DNA from: Charina bottae | Taxonomy: Eukaryota > Chordata > Lepidosauria > Squamata > Charinaidae | Length of the DNA stretch: 64,000 bases | Assembly: GCA_023362775.1 (NCBI GenBank) | Contig: JALMGJ010000008.1 | Span: forward strand, 37,870,501 to 37,934,500 | Direction of reading: 5' to 3' | In this document: positions 43,519 to 54,345 of the stretch, in pieces | How the letters are laid out: each line of letters starts with the position of its first letter | Position numbering within the stretch: position 1 is the stretch's first letter | Made by a program: the position numbers and the translations under genes | Notes under the pieces: generated by a model | The model's database searches: none | Told to the model about the DNA's origin: nothing | The model's input: the letters and a program-made list of their open reading frames with translations, nothing else

Positions 43519-45781
43519 GGGACTCCAGGCTTGGCTGCCAGCTCGACCAGTCAGATTTCTCAGAGAAGCTGACTGAATTTCCCTTGCTTGCGTGGATTGC
43601 AGAAGTTGTGGTCCACTGAAGTTTTTTTTTCCCCTGGAGAAGGGGAGACCAGAAGATTACTCGTGGGGCCATTGGGATTGCCTACCCTTGTTTTTTCTGT
43701 AGTTTTCCACCGCGGAAGGAACAGGGTAAGTGCAAGGCAATGGCCGAGATATATCAGGCTCTCGCAGGGGAAACAAGTCTCTTTGAAGAGACACAAGAGC
43801 GCCCAGCCGCTTTTAGATCACTTTAGGAATGTTTTTTTTTAGATTAAAATATTTTTGAAATCTAAGATCGATTTTTTGGACTTTGTTGAAAATGTTGGCT
43901 AACTTTGTGCTTTCTTTGCTATAACTGATTCTGGTGGAAGTTTGATGGACTCTATATTTGCAACATAATGAAACGTCTGCATTTTTTTTTTTTACTTCTC
44001 TTTTGTATTAGAGGGATTTAAGAGACTCTGTTTGTAATTCTTCGCTTGATAAACTAAATGACTATTCATTTTTTGAGAAACTCTTTGTTTGGATTAAGCA
44101 GCTTGCAGCTTGAAGAACGAAAGCTCGCAGTTTGAAGAATAAAAACACAGGGTAACGTGTTTTTTTCCTTGTCGTCTTTTTCTACATCCTCCCTGGTTGG
44201 ATTTTGCTTCATTTGGAATATATTTTTTATTTCTCCTTCTATAAACTGTTTAAAATATTATTCTCTCCTGTATTTTGGATTATTGGAACTTTCTTTTTTC
44301 TTTTGACTTTAAAAAACAAAACAAAACAACAACGACGCTCTGCTTAATAGATTCTGCTGGTAGTATTCCATGGACAGATTACATTATTATTGTTTTGACT
44401 AGAAGGGTTGTTGTTTTAATTTGAAGGACACAGGAAAGATGGCTTTCCAACTTGTACCTGAGGAGCTCAGAAGAGAGATTACTGAGGCTTTTTCAAATAT
44501 TCAAAGGTCGTTGGAATTACTGTTCGTAACTCTGCAAAACAGAGAGAAAGAACAGAGAACAGAAACGGAGACAGAAAGGAAAAATGTTTTTCAAGTGGAG
44601 GAGAAACAGAAGGAGGAAATTTTGAGTATATTAGTTCAGAAGAACATTCTGAAGGCTTTACACTACAATCTTGGTATAGATATGTTGTGGCAGTGGAGAC
44701 AGAGTGAAAATATGGGTGCACAGTTGGATGGATGTTGTGAAATATGTGGAAAGGGAGAGAAGGTTGCTCTGATATTCTATATGAGATATAGAAAAGAGCA
44801 GGCTGTATATTGCGAATCTCCCACAGTGTATTGTGATTTTGGCATAACCTAAACAGAAGATATGAGAAACTGTATGGATATAAAGGTTAATGAAAAAATA
44901 TGGACTTGAATTGTTATGAGAAATTGTATGGATATATAAAAAGTGATATTCTAAATGTAAGATGCTAAATACAAACACAAGTTGATATTATAGAATATTG
45001 TTTTCCTTAGAGATATATTTATGAGAAGATAATGATATGATGGAATTAGAATGATGGTTACTACAGGATGATATATATCAATATGTATTGTATGAATATT
45101 ATAAAAATTGATATATTAGCTATTAGGTTAAGTGATATGATAGATTATGCATTTAGTTTAAATGGACACTACTACAAGGAATGGAAATTACAGATGGATA
45201 ATTGAGATTCAAGAATTCCTTTTTTATGGAGATATATATATATATTAGAATTAAATTATAGAAATATATATGTATGAACACTATAAGAATTGCTAAACTA
45301 TGTATTAAGTTACATAACATGTTAGGTTATGAGTCATAATATGAATAGAATATATTGTAGTTTATTAGAAGTAAATAAGGCTTTTATTTGTTATACTAAT
45401 TGGTCTTTATTGAAGATATAAATATGTAGTAATGAACATTCAACATTTAACTACTACTTCAAGGAGTGGAAGCCAAAGATGGATTATTGGGAGACAGTAA
45501 GATGAAGGTTAGAAGATTGGATTAAAGAAATCAAAAGGCATATGACAAAGAAAAGTTCCTGTATACTGTATGAAGGACTAACATTTAAAATCAATTGTTG
45601 TACTTTAAGTTCAAAGATAGATTGGAGGACATCTATTTTCTATATTTTCTTTGCTTATTATTTCTTGACTTCACTTTTTCTTTATCTTTTTCTTATTTTG
45701 TATTTCTGTTTCTATTTCTTTTTCTACTTTAAATTTTATTATGTATTGTAAAACTTAATAAAATTTAATAAAAAAAAAAAA
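43519..45781 (+). mobile_element. L1-like non-autonomous insert (ORF1-like, no ORF2), 2.26 kb
   Basis: A poly(A)-tailed insert bounded by a perfect 14-bp duplication GAAGAGAAACTTCC (43505-43518 and 45782-45795). The 5' 900 bp is untranslated and GC-mixed. A plus-strand frame 44439-44852 encodes a protein starting MAFQLVPEELRREI, with a charged, probably coiled-coil stretch (RTETETERKNVFQVEEKQKEE, positions about 45-65), as in L1 ORF1p. A strongly AT-rich 650-bp region follows, then a T-rich region and AATAAAATTTAATAAA plus poly(A). I see no reverse transcriptase or endonuclease motifs. Confidence 0.85.
44439..44852 (+). pseudogene. ORF1-like frame of the L1-type insert
   Basis: 138 codons starting at MAFQLVPEEL. 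The N-terminal half is rich in E, K, Q and R with heptad-compatible spacing, typical of the coiled coil by which L1 ORF1p trimerises. The C-terminal half (CCEICGKGEK onward) no longer resembles the RNA-recognition part and ends early. L1 ORF1p is usually well over 300 residues, so the frame is truncated. Weak traces that might be further ORF1 (KMDYWETVR-like) occur near 45480. Confidence 0.6.
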
Positions 45782-46910
45782 GAAGAGAAACTTCCTACTG
45801 GTGTAGAAATTATATATCGAACAGATGGAAAGCTTTTTAATCTTAGTAGGCTGAAAGCAAAAAATAAGGTAATTACAACTTCTGTTATAGAACTTCAATA
45901 TGCTGATGATAACGTAGTCTGTGCACACTCCGAGGAAGATCTTCAAACTATCCTAAACATCTTTGCAGAAGCATATGAAAAGCTCGGCCTCTCGATTAGC
46001 ATTAAAAAATCCAAAGTGCTCTACCAGCAAGTTCGAACCAATCCCTCCGCAGCGCCATCAATCCAGCTTAAAGGTGTGTCACTAGAAAATGTCGACCACT
46101 TTTCTTATCTCGGCAGCCATCTATCTACAAAAGCTGACATCGACGCTGAAATTCAGCATCGCCTGAGCTCTGCGAGTGTAGCTTTCTCCCGAATGAAGCG
46201 TAGAGTGTTTGAGGATTGGGACATTCGCAGGGAGACCAAAATGCTTGTTTACAAAGCCATTGTACTACCAACCCTTCTGTACGCCTGTGAAACATGGACC
46301 CTCTACAAACGCCACCTCCAACTTCTTGAAAGATTCCATCAACAATGCCTCCGAAAAATTCTGCAAATTACTTGGGAAGATAGGCAGACTAATGTTAGCG
46401 TATTAGAAGAAGCGAAAACCACCAGCATTGAAACAATGATCATCCAACATCAACTTCGCTGGACCGGTCATGTTGTTCGAATGCCTGACCATCGTCTTCC
46501 AAAGCAGCTACTTTACTCCCAACTTAAGAATGGAAAACGGAATATTGGTGGACAGCAAAAGAGATTCAAAGACACTCTCAAAGCTAATTTTAAAAAATGT
46601 AATATCAGCATTGAGAACTGGGAAGCCCTAACTCATGAGCGTTTCAATTGGAGGTCATCCTTTATTAATGGCGTTATGGACTTTGAAGAAGCACGCGTAC
46701 AGGGCGAAAGGGAGAAAAGAGCTAAAAGGAAGGCACGTCAGGCAAACCCTCATCATGACCGTCTCCCACCCGGAAACCTATTCCCTCATTGTGGGAGGTT
46801 GTGCGGATCCAGAATTGGCCTTTATAGCCACTTACGGATCCACTGTTAAAATTTTACCTTTGGAAGACAATCTTACTCGGCTACGAGTGATCGCCAATGA
46901 TGATGACAAT

Positions 46911-47279
46911 AAAGTAGAAATATCTCATCTGGTCGTGTTTCCTGTCTGGTCCACCTGGTAAGGCTGACACATAGATCATTATAAGAAGAAGAATATTTTT
47001 TTCCCTCTAACATCACAAACATGTCTTGCTAATCATATAAAGGCAATTGAAACTTAATCACACAGTAGGTGTGTGTACTTGCAAATTCACCTTGAAGCAT
47101 CTGTATACCAGATTTCATACCAAGGCTATAAAAATATGAAGGGGTAGATTATATCCGCAGTGTCTGTTCCATTTAGAAGATTTAATAAGGACTTGACTAT
47201 AGTACCAAAAACAATAATTTATCAATAAGGTTAAACAAGATAAAGACATAGTAATATCCTGCATGATTAATACTGCAGT
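46911..47279. other. Intron after the RTE
   Basis: Nothing recognised. Confidence 0.45.
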
Positions 47280-47291
47280 ATCTACTTTCCC

Positions 47292-47533
47292 TTTATACTT
47301 TGGCCACCTAATGTGAAGAGAGGACTCACTGGAAAAGACCCTGATGCTGGGAAAGACAGAAGGCAAAAGGAGAAGGGGACAGCAGAGGATGAGATGGTTA
47401 GATAGCATCACCGATGTAATGAACATGAATTTGAGTAAACTCCGGGAGACAGTGGAGGACAGGAAGGCCTGGCATGCTATGGTCCATGAGGTCACGAAGA
47501 GTCGGACATGACTTAACGACTGAACAAAACAAA
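47292..47533 (+). mobile_element. BovB (RTE) LINE 3' end, 242 bp
   Basis: Starts within the sequence for YFGHLM and runs through MRWLDSITDVMNMNLSKLRE to the stop, ending GTCACGAAGAGTCGGACATG then ACAAAACA. It is closely similar to the last 240 bp of the copy at 32565-33060. The 12-bp duplication ATCTACTTTCCC lies at 47280-47291 and 47534-47545. Confidence 0.93.
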
Positions 47534-47545
47534 ATCTACTTTCCC

Positions 47546-48974
47546 ATCATCTTACAACTTTTTTAAAAAAGTCAGCCCAGCAATTTATACATGTACGTTT
47601 GCATAAGAATGAAGATGCATATTTAAACCTGTATGATTTTTTTCCTTTTTTTAAATTGCTAATACATGTTTTTACTCTGCTAATTCCTCTAATAGAAATA
47701 TATTTCTATTTCTATTGTCCATTTTTAAACAAGGAACACAACAACATTTCCAAGATATACAAGGCCAAAAGATTGCATTACAATTTGGACATGAATTTAG
47801 AAAGTGCAAATGACTCAGGTTGGCTTTTGTGCAAGTATTAACCAAATGCATTTCTTCGCCATCCTGATAAATACAAGAGAAGAAAGGCAACCTACTGATT
47901 AGGTTAGTTAACCTCAAATTATAATCTCATTCTCTCCCTCCTGCATGCTTCCATTAGGTTTTCTTTATGTTGGCTTATGTTGAAAATATCTCTGTTCTTA
48001 ACTTAGCAAAAAAGGTGCACAGGTTCAGACAACTGGCATTCACACAGCAATAAGTTTGCCTTTGTTTAGCTTGTATGTGTCTGCTAATTTCTATTTGATA
48101 TTAAAAAGTAAATATCCTTCTGATGCAAACAAGAATCAGCTATGTTTTTTTTTCATCAACACTTAATGAAAAGAGCCTGCATAGAAGAGTGCTATCAATT
48201 ACACTCAAGAAAAGAGCTGAGATGAATATTTGTAGCAATCTTCATATCTAGTTAGCGTCACTAATTTAAAAGGAAGTGAATGTGAACCCCTTGGGAGGTT
48301 CAAAGGAATGTTGAGTATGAAGAACAGGAGCACTTGAGGGAGAGTCCAGAACACAGAGAAATGCTTTTCAAAGCAATTTCAGGGCTACTCAAGGCTAATT
48401 AGACACTTGATTTTTTTTTTTGCATTTCCAAGAATTATGTTCTATAGTAATACCCATGTTACTTACCTTTGATTTAAAAATGGTTATAGCTTTTCATTCC
48501 CTATTCAGATTCCTTGCTCAACTTTGTGAAGTAGAAGTTATTTGTGCTGCTAGCATTTTGGCATTCTGCCTCCTGCCATTAGGAATCAGTAATGTGGCAT
48601 GGAATGCAGAAATGGACCCTGTGTTACATCAAGCCATAAGTTAAGTTTTTACTATGTTACAAAGAAGCATCCAAGAATCATGGTTAAAATAACATGGCTC
48701 TTTGAGCACTGTGGCTGTGTGTTTGACTGAACTCAGTCAGATCTGGTTCATACTGATAAAATGCCTTGTTTTCATATCACAGTATCCTTGTTCATATCAT
48801 AATATGCCTTGTTGACATATCACAATAACCTTTTTCAATCACAATTTGCTTTGTTTTCATATGACAATATGAAAACAAGGCATATCTAGGCTACACATAT
48901 GAGCTCAGCAACCATGAACTTAAGAAAAGATGTGTACAGGTATATGGTCTAGTTTGCACTTCTATTCCTCTATT
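47546..48974. other. Intron, AT-rich
   Basis: No exon recognised. Contains the inverted repeat listed at 48761-48883. Confidence 0.5.
48761..48883. repeat. Inverted repeat, 17-bp arms, with inner hairpin
   Basis: ATGCCTTGTTTTCATAT (48761-48777) recurs reversed at 48867-48883. An inner hairpin pairs 48852-48862 with 48867-48877 around a 4-base loop. Degenerate CCTTGTT..ATATCACAAT units between them suggest local tandem duplication. Confidence 0.8.
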
Positions 48975-49075
48975 TGTAAAAAGTAAGGACTCTCATGACT
49001 CCTGATGACTACATCCATGACATTTTCTTGGCAGTTACAGAAGTGGATTGCCATTGCCTTTTCCCACATGATATT
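48975..49075 (-). mobile_element. SINE 3' fragment (GCCAGGAGTCAA type)
   Basis: Contains ACTCTCATGACTCCTGATGA and GAAGTGGATTGCCATTGCCT, a diverged reverse complement of the SINE 3' half seen at 22238-22462. Confidence 0.55.
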
Positions 49076-49890
49076 TTTTTAAATTTTCCAGGCTAGCCAA
49101 TACCCTGCATGTAATAACCTACACAACTGGGTGGCAAAGCTAGTATTTTACAAAACTGTAAAAAAAACTCAAAATGAGGCTGGGGGAATAAGTAAAAATA
49201 ACAAAATAGAATTAAACAGAGACAAGATGCACCTGAATTCCTGGACTGAGCAAAGAGTTGAACTTGCTAGCCTAGTCATTTATTCCAAGTCATGATCATG
49301 TGATTCTGTATGGTCACATGGAAAGTGAAACAATCCTTAGTGATTTCTGGAGAAACACCCCTTTTTACTAAATTATAATTTCAGTGGTTCATCCCGCTTT
49401 CAACTTTTCATGTCCAAAAAGTTACTCAGGGTGCTTAAATCCATATATATGTGCATGTAAGTCATAAAGAATATTTGGAATCACCATTAGTGCATCAAAA
49501 ATAGAAGATATATTACAGATAGATGATAGAAAGATAGAGAGACAGAGACAGAGAGGATCTTACTATCTCAACTATAGATGGACAAGTCAGAGCAAAAACT
49601 TGTCCAGAAGATGGGTAGAGCAAAATCAAAATAGGGAACATCAACCATTCTCCTCCTCCCTCTTTTTTACAATTCATTTGTTTTCTTTCCCAATTCTCCC
49701 TTTTCTCCATCTTTTTATTTCTGAACTCCTCTTCTTTATTATTCTGCCACCCTCCAGATGCAACAAGCTGTCAAGAATCCAGTTACAAACATCTGAGTCA
49801 ATAGCTTAGAGAGAATTTTTGGAATTGGGCCAAAGTCTGCATAAATTTAGGCGGAGGGGTGCATTAGGTAGCCCACTCCCATCTGGTTAA
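49076..49890. other. Intron, nothing recognised
   Basis: Short ORFs only, plus a degenerate GATA/GAGA patch at 49515-49555. Confidence 0.45.
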
Positions 49891-49894
49891 TTTA

Positions 49895-50045
49895 GAGTGT
49901 GTCTGTTGCCACCGGGAAGGGGGGGGAGGTTTTTATTGGTTTTCTTTTTCTTGTTTTACTGGTTTTTAGTTCTGTAAGCTGCCCAGAGTCACTGTGTGTG
50001 AATTGGGCGGCCATATAAATTTGTTTAATAAATAATACATAAATT
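49895..50045 (+). mobile_element. L2-type 3' tail fragment
   Basis: GTAAGCTGCCCAGAGTCACT, GAATTGGGCGGCCATATAAA and an AATAAATAA-type tail. Confidence 0.8.
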
Positions 50046-50156
50046 AGTCTGGAAAAGGCTATTGCCTTCATGCTCAGCTGGCAACTTCCCTAACTAGTGA
50101 TTCTGCGTAAAAAGAAGCTGGACTAGATTTACTGGAATCCAGTGGGATTTTCCTTG

Positions 50157-50159
<3 letters not shown>

Positions 50160-50213
<54 letters not shown>
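50160..50213 (+). repeat. (GA)n microsatellite
   Basis: 27 uninterrupted AG dinucleotides. Confidence 0.97.
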
Positions 50214-50217
<4 letters not shown>

Positions 50218-50664
50218 TGTAACAATCTTATGTACTTGCTCTTGAATAATGCAGGAGAATACATTGAAAATAGTCATCAGCAATCAAGGATAATTGATTT
50301 CTTATTAAAACCAGGGCTAGAAACCAAGAACTGTTGGAGGGTATTCCCAAGAGCTTGGCCATGTATAATGTGATTTTTTTAAAGCATTATTTTCTTTGAA
50401 CAGCAGGCTCCACTTACTGTATCAGAAACTGCTTTTGCAAACCCCCAGGTTTCAAAGCAATTTTTACTACTGCTCTGTGATCCTTTGGATTTTGGCCCAT
50501 TAATTTATATAATGTTTATCTCAATGATACAGCTGGTTTAACATGTTATGATAATGGTTTTAGCAAATAATATACTAGACATCACTGGGTTGGAGGGAAA
50601 TGCACATTTGACAATTTGAGATGTGCCTTTCTCTTCCAGCTGTAAATTCTTGTCACTGAAAAGC
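50214..50664. other. Intron, nothing recognised
   Basis: No exon or repeat recognised. Confidence 0.5.
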
Positions 50665-50805
50665 TTACACATTTATTTACTTAGCAAATTTATATGGCCG
50701 CCCATCTCACTGAACATGACTCTGGGCGTACAACCAGCAATAATTAAAACAACATCATAACCATTAAGACACTTAAATAAATAGAAATAAATAAAAAGCA
50801 AGATT
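50665..50805 (-). mobile_element. L2-type 3' tail fragment
   Basis: TTTATATGGCCGCCCATCTC and CATGACTCTGGGCGTACAAC are the reverse complement of the L2-type 3' end. Confidence 0.8.
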
Positions 50806-50885
50806 GCGGGAGAATAACAAGGTGCCTAATGAGAATTATCCAATAAAAGATGGTCCTTCCAGTTTGTTTCCTTCATCTCATAGGG

Positions 50886-51423
50886 CAGGGGTCCCCAACC
50901 TGTGGGCCGCGGCCCACTAGTGGGCTGCGGCCTGTTAGGAAGTGGGCTGCACAGCAGGAGGTGAGCAGTGGTGTCGAAGTAGAGGCAGAGAGGCGGGCTG
51001 AGGAGTGCAAGGCCCAATTGGCCCCCACTCGCAAACCGAGCTCACCCAGCCACATGGAGCTTCCAGACCGAGCCGAGAGACAAACAAGAGACTGCCAACG
51101 CCAGTCCAGTTCCTGCCTTGCCACTGGTTCCAGCCCCGTGCCCTGCAGCTGCCATCCCGGCCTTCGGAACTGCCATGTTGTTAAGCGCCTCCGCCTTGCC
51201 GCCTAGCCCCGCGAGAGACCCAGCCCCTGCCGAGCAGTCTCACTCTGCGCCCACGTCCCTTCCTGCTGCCCTAGTTCCCCCTCATACAGCCCAGTTCCTC
51301 CCTCCTTGGGACGCCCCCTGGTCCGCGCGAATGGCTCCTGCCTGCAAACCCCACCCCCTGGTCCATGGAAAAATTGTCTTCCACGGAACCGGTCCCTGGT
51401 GCCAAAAAGGTTGGGGACCCCTG
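50886..51423. mobile_element. Non-autonomous hAT element (family B, 538 bp)
   Basis: Perfect 15-bp terminal inverted repeats CAGGGGTCCCCAACC. The left subterminal GGGCCGCGGCCCACTAGTGG and AGCAGGAGGTGAGC, and the right GGAAAAATTGTCTTCCACGG, match a hAT family I also know from mammals. Flanks TCATAGGG and ATGTAGGG agree at 5 of 8 positions, so the duplication has aged. The interior is GC-rich; overlapping 60-118 aa frames on both strands are artefacts. Confidence 0.88.
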
Positions 51424-51599
51424 ATGTAGGGTATAGAAACACCAGTATCCCAAAACCACATTCCTATGCTCATGCATTTTCAAGCTTTTTAAAAATACGT
51501 TATAAGCTTTCATCACACACACCCTGCTAAAAATAAAAGGTAACAGAAAGCCTTCCAAAACCCCAAAGACTAATAAATGTATAAATGTGTCACCTTTTG

Positions 51600-51745
51600 A
51601 AGATTTATTTATTAATCAGTCCAATTTATATGGCTACCCATCTTTCCAAGAAACGCTGGGCAAGATAAAAACAAAGAATTCCATCAAAGAAACAATCCAA
51701 ATAAAACTGTATTGGGGCTTGGTAAAACCACAAAAGCACTAATCA
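51600..51745 (-). mobile_element. L2-type 3' tail fragment
   Basis: TTTATTTATTAATCAGTCCA, TATGGCTACCCATCTTTCCA and CGCTGGGCAAGATAAAAAC-like bases are the reversed L2 3' end. Confidence 0.65.
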
Positions 51746-52099
51746 CATGCAGCCATGCCAGAGCCCCCGTGCTAACATCCCAACCCCAACTAATGTCTCA
51801 GTTCTTAAGGAGCCCTAATCTTCTTCGCTGTTCAGCACTGGAAGAAGGCAATGGAAGCGAAGTCTAACACAGACCATGAGGAGAGAAAGGTGAGACAGAG
51901 TCCTTGGCCCTGGTGGATTCTGAGAGCTCAGTTTCTTTTTCTAGGAGCCATATGATGTGAAAAACAATCATTCAGTGACAAAGTTAATCAGTGACTGCCT
52001 GGAACATGGAAAGTGTATTAGCGCAGAAGGGTTTTCACATTTAGCAAACATTCCCCAGCAGTAGGCTGACCCCAGCTGCCCTTTTCACAACCATTAACT
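51746..52099. other. Intron, nothing recognised
   Basis: No exon or repeat recognised. Confidence 0.45.
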
Positions 52100-52295
52100 C
52101 TCTCAATTGTTTTTGTGCCTTTGAGTCAGTGTTGACTCCTGGCGACTGCCTGGACAAGTCCCTGCAGTTTTCTTGGCAAGATTTCATAAGTGGTTTGCCA
52201 TTGCCTCCTTCCTAGGGCTGAGAGAGAGGGACTGGCCCAAGGTCACCCAGCTGGCTTTGTGCCTAAGGCAGGACTAGAACTCACAGTCTCCTGAG
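52100..52295 (-). mobile_element. SINE (GCCAGGAGTCAA type), left member of an inverted pair
   Basis: Reverse complement of GAGTCAACACTGACTC...core GGGTGACCTTGGGCCAGTCC...B-box-like GAGTTCTAGTCCTGCC, ending abruptly at the CAGGAGACTGTGAGTT segment. Confidence 0.85.
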
Positions 52296-52432
52296 TGGCC
52301 AGCTGGATGACCTTGGGCCAGTCACTCTATCTCAACCCTAGGAAGGAGGCGATGGCAAACCACTTATGAAAAACCATGCCAAGCGGGACTTGTCCACACA
52401 GTCTCCAAGAATCAGACACGAGCGAACAGATC
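52296..52432 (+). mobile_element. SINE (GCCAGGAGTCAA type), right member of an inverted pair
   Basis: Begins inside the body at GCTGGATGACCTTGGGCCAG, continues GGAAGGAGGCGATGGCAAAC and ends CCAAGAATCAGACACGAGCG. It lacks the tRNA head and points away from the left copy. Confidence 0.82.
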
Positions 52433-52544
52433 TTTTTTTTAAAGAAAAAGTCTCTCAAGACTCAATCTGAGATAAAGCTCTAATTTCCCCAACAGCTTGA
52501 ATCCAGTTGTTCTGGATCACAGTGGACATAAGTCATGTCTAGGA

Positions 52545-53095
52545 TCTTTATTTTTATTTATTATTTAAATTTGTATTACCGCCCATCTCCACCAACCAGG
52601 CAACTCTGGGCGGTTCACAACAAAACAAGTTAAAAATATAAAATTACAACATCAATAAATTACATATAAAATCCAAATAGAAAGATGTTAATAATAAGGC
52701 GGGTTTCATGGCACCAGCTACTCCCAAGAGGAACTATTGGCATTCCCATCCCATGCAAGGCGGCAGAACCAGGTCTTCAAGTTTTTCTGGAAGGTCAGGA
52801 GCGAAGAAACTCGCCTCAGCTCCAGGGGCAAGATATTCCAAAGGGCGGGCGCTACTGCAGAGAAGGCACGCCTCCTGGATCCCGCTAGGTAGAACTCTTT
52901 TGCCGATGGGATCCTTGGCATGCCCTCTCTGCATGACCGAGTGGGGCGGGTCAATGTTCTGGGGATGAGACGGTCCTTCAGGTAACCTGGACCCATGCCA
53001 TGTAGGGCTTTAAAGGTGATAACCAACACCTTGAATTGGACCCAGAAGCAAACTGGTACCCAATGCAGCTCACGCAGCAGGGGTGTTACATGGTG
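52545..53095 (-). mobile_element. L2-type LINE, 3' end of ORF2
   Basis: The minus-strand frame 52718-53029 reads MLVITFKALHGMGPGYLKDR, then CREGMPRIPSAKEFYLAGSR and AFSAVAPALWNILP, ending KNLKTWFCRLAWD, nearly identical in layout to 58632-59438. It is followed by the 3' end CCGCCCAGAGTTGCCTGG and AATAAATAAA-type tail. Truncated at its 5' end near 53095. Confidence 0.92.
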
Positions 53096-53109
53096 AAGAT
53101 GTGTTGGAG

Positions 53110-53295
53110 GATACTTTTAAGAGCATCAGAGTAGTTCAGTGGTTAGAGTTTTAGACTGAGTCCAGGAATATCCAGATGACCACGGAGCTGATTGGATGAC
53201 TTTGGATCAATCACTCTCTCTCACAGGAATGTGATTGTGGGGATAAAATGAAGAGAGATCCCTCATGTACATCAACAAGATACAATAAATAAAGG
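53110..53295 (+). mobile_element. tRNA-derived SINE fragment
   Basis: Head AGAGTAGTTCAGTGGTTAGA (A box), a core resembling GGATGACTTTGGATCAATCA, then GGGGATAAAATGAAGAGAGA and ACAATAAATAAA. It is diverged. Confidence 0.5.
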
Positions 53296-54114
53296 AATAT
53301 CCACCTTCAACTCTTGTTCCTCTCTCCCAGTTTATGAAGCATCTGCTCAGTTGCTTCATGGCCATATTTTAAAGTCTGTCTCAGAAGTATCATATCCTGA
53401 TAAGACCATATCTTGTTCTATGTCAATGCCCAAATCTAATTCTATTTTGTACATCCCTGTCCTAGAATAAACAGTTTTGCAAGATTCCTTGTTTGATGGC
53501 CTAGTCAGAGGCTGAGGATAAGAAGTTTTTTCAGGCTTATCCAGAACAAACTTCAGAATCTTTTCTTCTTATACCAAATTCACATAAGTACACAGGAGAG
53601 GGGAATGTGGAAGAAGATTATGGCAGATAATCGAGCAAGGAATGTGCAAAGAAACAAAAATTTACAGCAGCTCAGCAGCAATAATTCCTGCTGAAGTATC
53701 ATTAACTTCCTCAGCGGGGCTTTGCTTGTCTCTAATTAAACTCTCTAAAAGTTTGTTTTCCCTTGAACTTCCCTAACTGTGCGATCATTCCAGGTTCCAA
53801 AAGAACATTTTATTGCTTTTTAGAGGCTATTGAGAAACTTGACTTAATCCAGGTCAAATTATCTGTTCATTCAGCAGAATACTCTCTAAACTAGTGGTTT
53901 ACGATTTTAAATTCACCAGATGTTACTTGAATGCAGCTCCCATTCTTCCCAGCAAGGGAGGATGGGATTTATTGTTCATGATGATTTTATTCTGGCTGTA
54001 CTCTCCAGGGTTTGATATCTAGGACTGAACTCAGGTTGTTCTAAATGTAAAACCTGTACCATGATGCTATAGAGTTGCCATATATCCTACATAAAGCAGG
54101 AAAATCCTCCTTTT
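53296..54114. other. Intron with a MITE relic at about 53895-53980
   Basis: AGTGGTTTACGATTTTAAAT through GGAGGATGGGATTTATTGTT resembles a decayed palindromic miniature element. Otherwise unrecognised. Confidence 0.4.
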
Positions 54115-54345
54115 AAAAATTATTATTATTATTCTGGTTTTTTTTTAATTTGGTCAACTGAAGGTGGAAAACATACCTGCTGCCTCCTATTTTCCCCACC
54201 AAAACAACCCTGTGAGGTGGGTTGGGCTGAGAGAGAATGACTGGCCCACCCATCTGGCTTTCACACCTAAGGGAAACCTAGAACTCATAGACTCCTGGTT
54301 TCTAGGCCGGCACCTTCACCACTACACCAAAGTGGCTCTCAGTGT
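54115..54345 (-). mobile_element. tRNA-derived SINE (MIR-like core)
   Basis: The minus-strand head GAGCCACTTTGGTGTAGTGG, core GGGCCAGTCATTCTCTCTCA and AACCCACCTCACAGGGTTGT, with an ATTATTATTATT tail. Same family as 40425-40685. Confidence 0.8.

Larger units (their letters stand above)
41857..46910 (+). mobile_element. RTE LINE of a second lineage, 5'-truncated, split by two insertions
   Basis: Domains in order are as follows. The end of the APE endonuclease reads HWHLLDYVIVRARDRRDVL and CWTDHQLI, with the catalytic DH (41857-42000). The linker and reverse transcriptase N-terminus are KNNKASGPDGIPAEV and NYRGISLL (42690-42920). Motif A FIDLTKAFDTVNRT follows (43256-43298), then VKQGCVIAPTLFTIF. 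Motif C is LQYADDNVV (YADD at 45899-45910). The C-terminal MLVYKAIVLPTLLYACETW region ends in a zinc-finger-like CGRLCGSRIGLYSHLRIH (stop at about 46847). Frames break at an A8 run near 42328-42335 and near 43250. An L2 tail (42934-43097) and an L1-like insert (43519-45781) interrupt it. Confidence 0.93.

Noticed and set aside
50850..51558. Coding exon candidates around 50.9-51.5 kb
   Set aside because: All lie within a hAT element with perfect 15-bp termini and lack splice sites or homology.
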